Source of the DNA: an uncultured Collinsella sp.
Lineage (GTDB): Bacteria > Actinomycetota > Coriobacteriia > Coriobacteriales > Coriobacteriaceae
DNA: 18,292 nt
Assembly: GCA_900543275.1 (NCBI GenBank)
Contig: UQQL01000039.1
Coordinates: forward strand, 1 to 18,292
Reading direction: 5' to 3'
Part shown: positions 1 through 6,595 of the stretch, piece by piece
Numbering within the stretch: the first letter of the stretch is position 1
Layout: every line of letters begins with the position of its first letter
Notes under the pieces: generated by a model
What the model was told of the DNA's origin: nothing
Database searches by the model: none
What the model saw: the letters and a program-made list of their open reading frames with translations, nothing else
Position numbers and translations under genes: made by a program

Positions 1-38
1 GGCAAGGCATGACCAGAAGGTCTATGCCTTGCCTTTTT
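1..38 (+). terminator. Intrinsic terminator of a gene left of the window
   Basis: The first 33 bases form a perfect hairpin: GGCAAGGCAT (1-10) pairs with ATGCCTTGCC (24-33), and the loop itself holds a GACC/GGTC pair. Five T follow at 34-38. This is a textbook rho-independent terminator on the plus strand, so a plus-strand gene must end just outside the window. Bases 39-158 after it hold no gene or strong signal that I can see. Confidence 0.85.
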
Positions 39-158
39 CATGCCAACTTGTTCGCCCTGGACACCGCTCGCTGACGTTTGCTCAACCTGCGGCGCTTTGC
101 TGGCGCGGCCCTACCTGTGGACTCTCGCTGACCATTATTCGACCAGAGGGGTCTAGCG

Positions 159-653
159 CTATTTAAGCGTTGTTAGATAGTTTCTTGCGTTTTCGACGTT
201 CATTGCTGCGACGGGCGCATGCGAAGAGAGCTTGACATCGTTGGTGACCAGGAGATCTGCCTTTGCGCGTATCGCTGCCGCAATGATTAAATCGTCTTCG
301 TAATCGCTATGGAGCTCACGCTGTCTGCTCGCCATCCAGATGTCGCTCAGGTCACAGGGCACTGGCGTGGCAAGCTGCGACAGCACGCTAAGACAATCCC
401 ATGCAAGCGAAGTCGCTACCGTAGCGGCATACTGGGAAAGCGAACCGTGCTCTCGCCGATACCATGCCTTATGTTCGCTTGAAATCAAATAAAACAGGTC
501 TTTGGACGATGTCGCCGCATACAGCAAATCAACCTGCGCCGTGCATGCATCGCGTAAAAACTCAATCGCCACCGAACGACCACGTCGTGAGGGAATGAAG
601 TAATCGAGCCACACGTTGGTGTCAACCAAGATGCGCTTTGGAGTCTCACTCAT
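159..653 (-). CDS. PIN-domain toxin (VapC-like ribonuclease)
   Basis: A 164-residue protein with the layout of a PIN-domain ribonuclease, the toxin half of a type II toxin-antitoxin pair. The acidic metal-binding residues are visible: D11 in LVDTNVWLD near the N-terminus, E119/D120/D121 in the DYEDDLIIAAA block, and D139 in LLVTND. PIN toxins of this kind cleave RNA and stop translation; the target here is unknown. Its start overlaps the end of the antitoxin gene by 8 bases (ATGAGTGA shares start and stop), which implies translational coupling; a GAGGAG lies about 14 bases upstream. Length is a little above the usual 130-145 residues because of extra helices around residues 45-110. I am sure of the fold, less sure which PIN subfamily it belongs to. 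Confidence 0.85.
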   Translation of the reverse strand: MSETPKRILVDTNVWLDYFIPSRRGRSVAIEFLRDACTAQVDLLYAATSSKDLFYLISSEHKAWYRREHGSLSQYAATVATSLAWDCLSVLSQLATPVPCDLSDIWMASRQRELHSDYEDDLIIAAAIRAKADLLVTNDVKLSSHAPVAAMNVENARNYLTTLK

Positions 654-1026
654 AGAGCCAGCTCATCTCCTCGCCATAGCGATCCGCATAGGCATTCCGT
701 TTGAGCTCTTCGTCGTCCGATGGCTGAGCCTTGACCATATCGATTCCCGACTCACAGCAAGCGGCAGCGAACAGCTTCGACCCCTGATCCATAAGCTCGA
801 GCTTACGTTTGGCGGCCTTTTCGCGCTCGCGCTGTTCCGCCCGGGCACGACTGGGCAGCAGGATATCCTCGAGCGCACCGGGGCGATCGGCCAGCGATGC
901 TGCAAGCTGCCAGAGCGCTCGCACCGCTTGGCTCGGCGTCATACCGGCCTTGGAGAGAGCGGCGTCCCCACTCCTTTTAAGATCGGCATCGAGACGTACG
1001 TTGATCTGAGCGGCTGTTGTGGTCAT
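646..1026 (-). CDS. RelB/DinJ-like ribbon-helix-helix antitoxin
   Basis: A 126-residue protein whose first 45 residues match the RelB/DinJ ribbon-helix-helix pattern: a beta strand (AQINVRLDADLK) followed by two helices around GMTPSQAVRALWQLA. This part should dimerise and bind operator DNA. Residues 60-90 are a charged helix (REREKAAKRKLELM) and the C-terminal third, rich in acidic residues and ending MSWLYE, should wrap the toxin. The start is well supported: AAGGAGGGG sits 4-5 bases before the ATG. It is the first gene of the operon and overlaps the PIN toxin. RelB/DinJ antitoxins are usually paired with RelE/YafQ-type toxins, so pairing with a PIN domain is a mixed module. Its own expression is probably controlled through the repeated AGCAT boxes upstream. 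Confidence 0.8.
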   Translation of the reverse strand: MTTTAAQINVRLDADLKRSGDAALSKAGMTPSQAVRALWQLAASLADRPGALEDILLPSRARAEQREREKAAKRKLELMDQGSKLFAAACCESGIDMVKAQPSDDEELKRNAYADRYGEEMSWLYE

Positions 1027-1078
1027 GACCCCTCCTTAATACTTCAAAATATCATAAAGCTCTATGGTAGATACGTAA

Positions 1079-1102
1079 AGCATGTATAGCATTTATAAGC
1101 AT
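1079..1102 (-). promoter_or_regulatory. Candidate operator of the toxin-antitoxin operon: three AGCAT boxes
   Basis: AGCAT occurs at 1079-1083, 1088-1092 and 1098-1102, that is at 9-10 base steps, one helical turn apart, on the same face of the DNA. Ribbon-helix-helix repressors bind such in-phase short repeats. On the minus strand the region reads through A+T-rich TATAAA and TATACA, either of which could be the -10 element, about 55-75 bases before the antitoxin start. Binding by the antitoxin is inferred from position and spacing. Confidence 0.5.
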
Positions 1103-1120
1103 TAGCCGTACTCTGTACAC

Positions 1121-1154
1121 AAAAAGCCGCCGAGGCACACTGCACCTCGGCGGC
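1121..1154 (-). terminator. Intrinsic terminator of the M18 aminopeptidase gene
   Basis: GCCGCCGAGG (1126-1135) pairs perfectly with CCTCGGCGGC (1145-1154) across a 9-base loop. Read on the minus strand the hairpin is followed by five T (1121-1125). It lies about 85 bases past the aminopeptidase stop and separates that gene from the toxin-antitoxin operon. Confidence 0.8.
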
Positions 1155-1190
1155 TACGCATCACCGATCTAGTTCGGTTTCACCCTTTGC

Positions 1191-1242
1191 ATTTGCCCAG
1201 ATAAAACCTGCCAAAATTAACATCCCTTTTTGGTAGGTTTTA
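1191..1242 (-). repeat. Dispersed stop-codon hairpin repeat, copy 1
   Basis: Copy 1 of a ~50-bp repeat found four times in the window. AAAACCTGCCAAAA (1203-1216) faces TTTTTGGTAGGTTTT (1227-1241), giving a hairpin with one mismatch, and a conserved TTTGCCCAGAT tail lies outside it. The TAA stop of the aminopeptidase (1240-1242) is the first three bases of the repeat read in the gene's sense. The loop differs from the other copies (ATTAACATCCC instead of ATAAACCTGTCCC). Confidence 0.8.
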
Positions 1243-2625
1243 GAGCTCCACGCTTTCGGCGCCGTTGATGGTTAGGTTGCGCTCGTAGAAAGCAGTGAGG
1301 GCGCGGATGGCGTACATCACGTCGCGCACGCCGCCGGTCTCGTAGCTCGAGTGCATGGCAAGCTGCGGCAGGCCCACGTCCACGGCATGCATGCTCGCCT
1401 GCATATTGGACAGATTGCCCAGGGTAGAACCGCCGGCCATATCGCTCTTGTTGGCAAAGGCCTGCGTGGGCACGTCGGCGTCATCGCAAATGGCCTGGAA
1501 CACCGCGCGGCTAAAGGCGTCGGTGCAGTAGTGCTGGTTGGCGGCCTCCTTGATGACGATGCCGCCGTTAAGCACCACCTGGTTGCGGGCGTCGCACTTC
1601 TCGGCGTGGTTGGGGTGCACGGCATGCGCGTTGTCGCAGCTCACGAGCATCGAAGCGGCAAGTGCGCGGTGGTACGACTCGTCATCGAAGCCCAGCGACC
1701 CGTTGATGCGGCGCAGCGCGTCGGCCAAGAACGTCGACATGGCGCCCTGCTTGGTCTCGGAGCCAACCTCCTCGTTATCAAAGCAGCAAAAGACCGAAAC
1801 GTCGTGCGCATTCTCGGCACCCAAAAATGCCTGCAGCGAGGTGTAGGCGCAGGCCAGGTCGTCGAGCTTGGGCGTCGAGATAAACTCGTCGGCCCAGCCC
1901 CAAATGCGTGCATCCTGACGATTGACCAGGAACAGGTCGCGACCCAAAATTTGCTCGGGCTCAACGTCCAGTTCGTCGGCGATCAGGGCGTCAAAATCTC
2001 CCTGCTTAAGGTCGCCGGCGCTGATGAGCGGGCACAGGTCGACAGCTCGGTTGGGCGCAAAGCCCTCGTTAACGCCACGATTCATATGGATGGCAAGGCT
2101 CGGGATAATGGCAACTTCGCGCTCGGTAGCGAGCAAGCGGCTCTCGATACGGTCGCCCTCGCGCACCAGCACGCGGCCCGCAAGTGCCAGCGGGCGATCG
2201 AACCAGGTGTAGTCGATCATGCCGCCGTAGGCCTCGGTGTTCAGGCGCAGCGTCTCGCCCGCGCCGTCGAGCTCGGGCACGGCCTTAACCTTAAACGTCG
2301 GCGAATCGCTGTGTGACGCCGTGAGTTGAAAATGATAGTCGCCGGCAACGCCGTCCTCGCCCCACGTAGCGGCCAGGTCTTCGCCCACCTTAAAGGCAAC
2401 GACGCTCGAGGTGTTGCGCTGCGTGTAATAACGCCCGCCCGGCTCGATGTCCCACGCTGCGTTCTCGGGCAGGTAGGTAAAGCCCGCCTCGTCGAGTTCG
2501 GCCATAATGGTCGCTGCCGTATGGAACATGCTGGGGCATGCCTCGATAAAGTCGATAAGGTCGTTGGAGGCCTCGATATCGTCGGCCGTCACGTGCACGC
2601 GCTCGATCGTTTCCTGATCCGTCAT
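1240..2625 (-). CDS. apeB: M18 family aminopeptidase
   Basis: A 461-residue dinuclear-zinc aminopeptidase of family M18 (aspartyl aminopeptidase / aminopeptidase I type), which removes N-terminal residues from peptides in the cytoplasm. The metal and catalytic motifs are in order: H105 in TASHSDSP, D255/D256 in KLDDLA, E285/E286 in NEEVGSE, D331 in SCDNAHAVHPN and H425 in AMHSSYETGG. I chose the ATG at 2625 (MTDQETIE) because GGGGAG lies just upstream; the frame is open for 37 more codons, but those residues are unlike the family and have no ribosome site. There is no signal peptide. The stop codon lies inside a dispersed hairpin repeat and a strong terminator follows at 1121-1154. It is divergent from the Ntn hydrolase gene at 2787. 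The specificity (acidic or neutral residues) cannot be told from sequence. Confidence 0.93.
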   Translation of the reverse strand: MTDQETIERVHVTADDIEASNDLIDFIEACPSMFHTAATIMAELDEAGFTYLPENAAWDIEPGGRYYTQRNTSSVVAFKVGEDLAATWGEDGVAGDYHFQLTASHSDSPTFKVKAVPELDGAGETLRLNTEAYGGMIDYTWFDRPLALAGRVLVREGDRIESRLLATEREVAIIPSLAIHMNRGVNEGFAPNRAVDLCPLISAGDLKQGDFDALIADELDVEPEQILGRDLFLVNRQDARIWGWADEFISTPKLDDLACAYTSLQAFLGAENAHDVSVFCCFDNEEVGSETKQGAMSTFLADALRRINGSLGFDDESYHRALAASMLVSCDNAHAVHPNHAEKCDARNQVVLNGGIVIKEAANQHYCTDAFSRAVFQAICDDADVPTQAFANKSDMAGGSTLGNLSNMQASMHAVDVGLPQLAMHSSYETGGVRDVMYAIRALTAFYERNLTINGAESVEL

Positions 2626-2786
2626 GCTCTCCCCTTTCGCTGGGTTGATGGTCCCCTCCAGCATACCCCGCCACGCCAGCGCCGCACTCTTCATTCCGTG
2701 CTTAATTCCGCGCCGCTCACCAAGTTGAGCCATCATGCCCGCGCTCCTTTTGCGACAATTGCGCTAACAGGACGAGAGGAGTCCTC

Positions 2787-3872
2787 ATGAAGCCACGTAT
2801 CATTGCCATCACCTGCGGTGTTGCAGGAACCGCCGTCGGCCTTGCCGCTGCCGCCGGCATCGTTTACCGCAAGCAAATCAAGTCCGCCGCGTCGCTCAAA
2901 CGCTTGACCGGCTACGCGGATGGCTATGACCTGTACGCAATCGACATCGCCTACGACTACAATCTTGATCGCATCATCGCCGCTGGCGTGCGCGACGACC
3001 AGGCCTACACCGATGCCGTGGTGGCGCAGGTGCTGCCCGGTGTGCCGGCACATGTCCAGGCGCCCCAGTTTGCCTGCAGCGCTTTTGTCGCCGTAGATGC
3101 CGAAGGCCGCGTGCGCACCGGTCGCAATTACGACTTTAAGGACGACACCTCGGCGCTGCTGGTGCGCAATCACCCGCGCGACGGCTATGCCTCCATCGGG
3201 TTTGCCGCCCTCAATAACCTGGGCGATAACACTCCGCTTGACTCCGTCGCCGGACGCGCCGCCGCACTCATGGGCCCGTTTGCCCAGCTCGACGGCATCA
3301 ACGAATGTGGTGTGTCCATTGCCGTGCTCACCCTGGATTCCAAACCCTGTGACCAGGACACGCAGCGCCCCGTCATCAACACTTCGCTCGCCATCCGCCT
3401 GGTGCTCGACCGCGCGGCTACCACGCAGGAGGCCGTCAACCTGCTTTCTGCCTACGACATGCACGCCATGGCAGGACGCGATTACCACTTCTTTATCAAC
3501 GACGCCGCCGGTGACGCGCAGGTGGTGGAGTGGGATCCGCGCGACCCCGACCGCGCTTTCAAAGCGACTCCCGTACACCAGGTTACGAACTTCTACGCCT
3601 GCTATGGTAACGAGGTGCTTCCCAACCAAAAGAACGGTGAGCTGGGCCACGGCAAGGAGCGCGCCATCGCCATCGCCGATGTCCTCGACGCCCATACCGG
3701 CGCCCAAGACGAGGCAGTCGCTTGGAAGGCCCTACGCGCTGCGGCGCAAGAGCCCAATCCGGAAGACATCACCAGCAACACGCAGTGGTCGGTCGTCTTC
3801 GACAACACCGAGCCCGCTGCCGCCATCACGCTGCGCCGCCACTGGGGCGACGTCGACGCCTTCGCGCTGTAA
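2787..3872 (+). CDS. Choloylglycine-hydrolase-like Ntn hydrolase with N-terminal membrane anchor
   Basis: A 361-residue linear amide C-N hydrolase (choloylglycine hydrolase superfamily). The nucleophile is C97 in QFACSAF. R113 and D116 in GRNYDF stand at +16 and +19 from it, the same spacing as C2/R18/D21 of bile salt hydrolases. N268 (VTNFY) and R292 (KERA) fit the conserved Asn175 and Arg228, and NTQWSVV (331-337) is also typical. By eye, the position of Asn82 of bile salt hydrolases is T182 here (VLTLD), so bile salts may not be the substrate. Unlike bile salt hydrolases, which start at Met-Cys, this protein carries a 96-residue extension whose residues 5-27 are a hydrophobic signal-anchor, so the enzyme is probably outside the cell and must expose C97 by cleavage. 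AGGAG precedes the ATG and sits in the loop of a small AGGAC/GTCCT hairpin (2769-2785). The natural substrate is unknown. Confidence 0.82.
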   Translation: MKPRIIAITCGVAGTAVGLAAAAGIVYRKQIKSAASLKRLTGYADGYDLYAIDIAYDYNLDRIIAAGVRDDQAYTDAVVAQVLPGVPAHVQAPQFACSAFVAVDAEGRVRTGRNYDFKDDTSALLVRNHPRDGYASIGFAALNNLGDNTPLDSVAGRAAALMGPFAQLDGINECGVSIAVLTLDSKPCDQDTQRPVINTSLAIRLVLDRAATTQEAVNLLSAYDMHAMAGRDYHFFINDAAGDAQVVEWDPRDPDRAFKATPVHQVTNFYACYGNEVLPNQKNGELGHGKERAIAIADVLDAHTGAQDEAVAWKALRAAAQEPNPEDITSNTQWSVVFDNTEPAAAITLRRHWGDVDAFAL

Positions 3873-3941
3873 GGAGCTGGCACCGTCGTCCTTACGCTCG
3901 CCTGACGTTGCTTACATTTCTATACGCTTGAGCTAACACGT

Positions 3942-3974
3942 TTTACCCCCGCATCAACAGTGTGCGGGGGTAAA
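3942..3974 (+). terminator. Hairpin after the Ntn hydrolase gene, probable terminator
   Basis: TTTACCCCCGCA (3942-3953) pairs perfectly with TGCGGGGGTAAA (3963-3974) around a 9-base loop. There is no T-run after it, so termination is likely but weaker than for the classic ones here. It lies 70 bases after the hydrolase stop and 39 bases before the phosphofructokinase start, so it could instead sit in the phosphofructokinase leader. Confidence 0.55.
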
Positions 3975-4012
3975 CTTATGCGCATGTTATAACTTGCCCG
4001 GAAGGATTCATC

Positions 4013-5092
4013 ATGCTCAGGATCGGTCTTCTTACCAGTGGCGGCGACTGCCAGGCGCTCAACGCCACCATGCGCGGCATTGTCAAAACGCTTATGACCA
4101 ATAGCAAAGAGCCTATCGAAATCTATGGTTTTGAGGATGGCTACCAGGGCCTTATCTACAGCAGGTTCCGCGTCATGACGCCCGCCGATTTTAGCGGCAT
4201 CCTCACCCGCGGCGGCACCATCCTGGGCACGAGCCGCACGCCGTTCAAGCGCCTGGACATTCCCGAGGCCGACGGCGTCGAGAAGGTGCCCGCAATGGTC
4301 CACACCTATCATAAACTGCAGCTCGACTGCCTGTTTATGCTGGGCGGCAACGGATCCACCAAGACCGCCAACCGCCTGCGCGAAGAAGGCCTCAACGTTA
4401 TCGCCCTGCCCAAGACCATCGATAACGACACCTGGGGCACCGAGTTGACGTTTGGCTTTACGAGCGCCATCGACGTCGCCACCAAGTGCATCGACGACAT
4501 CCACACCACTGCCTCGAGTCACGGCCGCGTGTTTGTCATCGAGATCATGGGCCACAAGGTCGGTTGGATTCCGCTGTATGCCGGCGTCGCGGGCGGCGCG
4601 GACGTCATCTTGATTCCCGAGATCCCCTACGACATGGACAACGTCATCAAGACCATCGAGCATCGCATGGAGACCGGCAGCCGCTTTACCATCGTAGCCG
4701 TCGCCGAGGGCGCTATCTCCAAGGAGGACGCAGCGCTGCCCAAGAAGGAGTACAAGAAAAAGCTCGCCGAGCGCACGAGTCCGTCGATCGTCTACGACAT
4801 CGCCAAGGAGATCGAGGCCAAGACTGGTCGCGAGACCCGCGTCGCCATCCCCGGCCACACGCAGCGCGGCGGCCAACCCGACGCCCAGGACCGCATCTTT
4901 GCGACCCAGTGCGGCGTCGAGGCGGCACTGGGGTGCCTACGCGGCGAGTTTGGCTACATGATTGCCCTGCGTGACGGCAAGATGTGCCACATGCCGCTCG
5001 AGGAGGTCGCCGGCAAGCTCAAGTTTGTCGACCCCCAGAGCGACCTGGTGCGCGAGGCCAAGGCGCTGGGCATCAGCTTCGGCGACGAATAG
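4013..5092 (+). CDS. pfkA: 6-phosphofructokinase (ATP/PPi family)
   Basis: A 359-residue phosphofructokinase, which phosphorylates fructose 6-phosphate in glycolysis in the cytoplasm. Family motifs: TSGGDCQALN (8-17) for the phosphate donor, GGNGS (111-115), PKTIDND with catalytic D137 (133-139), MGHKVGW (179-185) for sugar phosphate, and PGHTQRGG near residue 285. Two positions decide the donor: G114 (E. coli Gly104) is the ATP-type residue, while K134 (E. coli Gly124) is the PPi-type residue. This Gly/Lys combination is found in the actinobacterial group III enzymes, several of which use ATP, so the donor is open. N113 replaces the usual Asp103 (GGDGS to GGNGS). GGAAGGA precedes the ATG by 6 bases. 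The last codons and the stop are the left arm of a long inverted repeat (5084-5268). Confidence 0.92.
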   Translation: MLRIGLLTSGGDCQALNATMRGIVKTLMTNSKEPIEIYGFEDGYQGLIYSRFRVMTPADFSGILTRGGTILGTSRTPFKRLDIPEADGVEKVPAMVHTYHKLQLDCLFMLGGNGSTKTANRLREEGLNVIALPKTIDNDTWGTELTFGFTSAIDVATKCIDDIHTTASSHGRVFVIEIMGHKVGWIPLYAGVAGGADVILIPEIPYDMDNVIKTIEHRMETGSRFTIVAVAEGAISKEDAALPKKEYKKKLAERTSPSIVYDIAKEIEAKTGRETRVAIPGHTQRGGQPDAQDRIFATQCGVEAALGCLRGEFGYMIALRDGKMCHMPLEEVAGKLKFVDPQSDLVREAKALGISFGDE

Positions 5093-5268
5093 CCTCGGCC
5101 GAAACTGCTCTCATCGGAGACCCCAGGGCTTACATCCCAAATCGTCCTCGGACATGTCAGGACCCCGCCGTGCGCTTCGCGCGGCGGGGTCCTTCCGTCC
5201 TGCGGAAAGATTTGGGATGTAAGCCCTGAGGCCTCCTGCGGTAACTAGGGAGGCCGAGGCTATTCGTC
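5084..5268. repeat. Nested inverted repeat A (185 bp) spanning the pfkA stop codon
   Basis: Three stems lie one inside another. Outer: 17 bp, perfect, 5084-5100 with 5252-5268 (GACGAATAGCCTCGGCC and its complement). Middle: 20 bp, perfect, 5124-5143 with 5209-5228 (core GGGCTTACATCCCAAAT). Inner: 11 bp, GGACCCCGCCG 5160-5170 with 5182-5192. The outer left arm is the coding end of pfkA with its TAG stop, so the right arm is an inverted copy of the gene end. The inner hairpin alone could act as a terminator in either direction, although no T-run follows. The gap 5093-5485 holds only this and the direct repeats below. Confidence 0.85.
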
Positions 5269-5345
5269 TTCTTGCTGCGGGTGCGTGGGCTGAGATTTTG
5301 GGATGTTGCAGGCTCTTAGCTGAGAGTAGCACTGACATTTGTCCT

Positions 5346-5434
5346 GAAATGGCTGGTCGTTAGGGGTTGCTACCGGTAGTTGCGGTAGGGTTGGGGCAGA
5401 TTCTAACTAGAAATGGTGGTCGCTACCGGTTGTT
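5346..5434 (+). promoter_or_regulatory. Paired GCTACCGGT boxes before the XRE regulator gene
   Basis: GCTACCGGT occurs at 5369-5377 and 5422-5430, each preceded by a GAAATGG (5346-5352, 5410-5416) and followed by (A/T)GTT. The first copy is the centre of a perfect 10-bp palindrome, CTACCGGTAG (5370-5379). Two copies of a palindromic box 50-115 bases before a DNA-binding protein's gene suggest an operator, perhaps for the regulator itself. That is inference. No clear -35/-10 pair could be chosen. Confidence 0.4.
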
Positions 5435-5485
5435 CTCGGCATACTCGGCTCATTCGATTACGGTCACCACATGAAAGGAACTGTC

Positions 5486-6424
5486 ATGGATCTTGCGATG
5501 GCACAGCGGCTCGTCGATCGCCGCAAGGCTGCCGGGCTTTCTCAGGAGGCGCTTGCCGCCCAGCTGGGTGTGAGTCGTCAGGCTGTCAGTAAATGGGAGC
5601 GCAGCGAATCCTCTCCCGATACCGATAACCTTATTGCGCTCGCCGCGCTGTATGGCGTGTCGCTGGATGAGCTGCTGTATGGGGAGGCGGTGGATAGCAC
5701 TGACGACTCGCAGGCTGATGATGAGGCGCAGAACAGCAACGCCGGCACCAAAGCTTCAGATAAGGCTGAGGAGGCTGAGGCTTCTACTGAACACGCTGAT
5801 TGCAGCGATAAGCCACTTGTCGATATTTCCCTCGCGCGCGGCATCCACGTTATTGACCCCAACAAAGGCGAAGAGGTTCATGTTGGCTGGAATGGCATCC
5901 ATGTGGCTAACGAGCGCAAGGGTGAAGAGGTCCATGTGGGGCCAGGCGGATTGCATATCGATACGCTTGAGGACGATGGACATAGTGTGCATACCAATGA
6001 CGACGGCACCGTCACCATCGACGGCGAGACGTTTTCCAGCTGGAAGGAAGCACACGACAAGCTCGACCATCACGGCAAGCATTTCCACACCAAGGTCGGA
6101 CGTGCATGGAACAAATTCCCCTTCCCTGCGCTTGTCGCCCTCGCCTATCTGGTGCTCGGCATTGTCTACGGCACATGGGCTACGGGACTCTTCCTCGTCT
6201 TTCTGATTCCCGTCTATTACGCGCTTGGCGACTTTATCGACCAACGCCACTTATCTAAGCTGATCGAGGTCATCTACCCGGCAGCCGCCATCGCTTGGTT
6301 CCTCTACATGTGGCTCTGTTTGGGACAGCCCCATCCTGCATGGATCATCCTCATCACGATTCCCGTCATCAAAGCGCTCATGCGCTGGTGCCGCAAACAA
6401 TGGAAGCACCGCCAACAGGCCTAA
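5486..6424 (+). CDS. Membrane-tethered XRE-family transcriptional regulator
   Basis: A 312-residue protein. Residues 5-62 are a Cro/C1-type helix-turn-helix (RRKAAGLSQEALAAQLGVSR followed by QAVSKWERSESSPD). Residues 66-110 are an acidic, Ala/Ser-rich linker. Residues 119-158 hold a short tandem repeat, GIHVIDPNKGEEVHVG then GIHVANERKGEEVHVG then GGLHID, with further His-rich sequence to 203 (HHGKHFH). The C-terminus has about four membrane helices (213-230, 232-248, 260-280, 284-300). It should therefore bind DNA from the membrane, with the linker and His-rich part on the cytoplasmic side. I placed the start at 5486 because AAGGA lies 7 bases upstream; an in-frame ATG at 5471 has no ribosome site. 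Similar XRE-plus-membrane proteins occur in Firmicutes and Actinobacteria with mostly unknown signals. A role for the His-rich part in metal or pH sensing is a guess. Confidence 0.85.
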   Translation: MDLAMAQRLVDRRKAAGLSQEALAAQLGVSRQAVSKWERSESSPDTDNLIALAALYGVSLDELLYGEAVDSTDDSQADDEAQNSNAGTKASDKAEEAEASTEHADCSDKPLVDISLARGIHVIDPNKGEEVHVGWNGIHVANERKGEEVHVGPGGLHIDTLEDDGHSVHTNDDGTVTIDGETFSSWKEAHDKLDHHGKHFHTKVGRAWNKFPFPALVALAYLVLGIVYGTWATGLFLVFLIPVYYALGDFIDQRHLSKLIEVIYPAAAIAWFLYMWLCLGQPHPAWIILITIPVIKALMRWCRKQWKHRQQA

Positions 6425-6467
6425 CACGCTCCGACCCACCAGCACCCAACCACCCCCGCCCTTCTCC

Positions 6468-6538
6468 TAAGTTGCGGTGAGATAGGGACTGTTTTGAAGC
6501 TCCAAAGCGCCAAACAGTCCGTATATCACCGCAACCTA
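6468..6538. repeat. Inverted repeat B (71 bp)
   Basis: GTTGCGGTGA...GGACTGTTT at 6471-6494 pairs with 6512-6535, 22 of 24 bases matching; the pairing continues to 6468 and 6538 with one more mismatch. The 17-base loop has only a weak inner pairing. It lies 44 bases after the regulator's stop, so it may be its terminator, but no T-run follows on either strand. Confidence 0.8.
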
Positions 6539-6595
6539 CAAACAACTGGGTCAGTTCCGGCACGGAGATTAGCATTGAGCTGACCACGCGCCAAG

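Noticed and set aside
616..1089. 157-codon plus-strand frame opposite the toxin-antitoxin pair
   Set aside because: No ribosome site and no recognisable domain; the minus-strand pair has clear motifs and a classic overlap.
1351..2316. Long open frame on the plus strand opposite the M18 aminopeptidase
   Set aside because: It is a shadow of the true gene: the minus strand has all M18 motifs, the plus frame has no family resemblance and no ribosome site. The same applies to the antisense frames at 2733-3707, 3920-4876, 15135-16571 and 16804-18171.
65..3912. Similar strings CGCTCGCTGACGTTTGCT (65-82) and CGCTCGCCTGACGTTGCT (3895-3912), both near gene ends
   Set aside because: Two short matches of common GC-rich words; too little to call a repeat family without a genome search.
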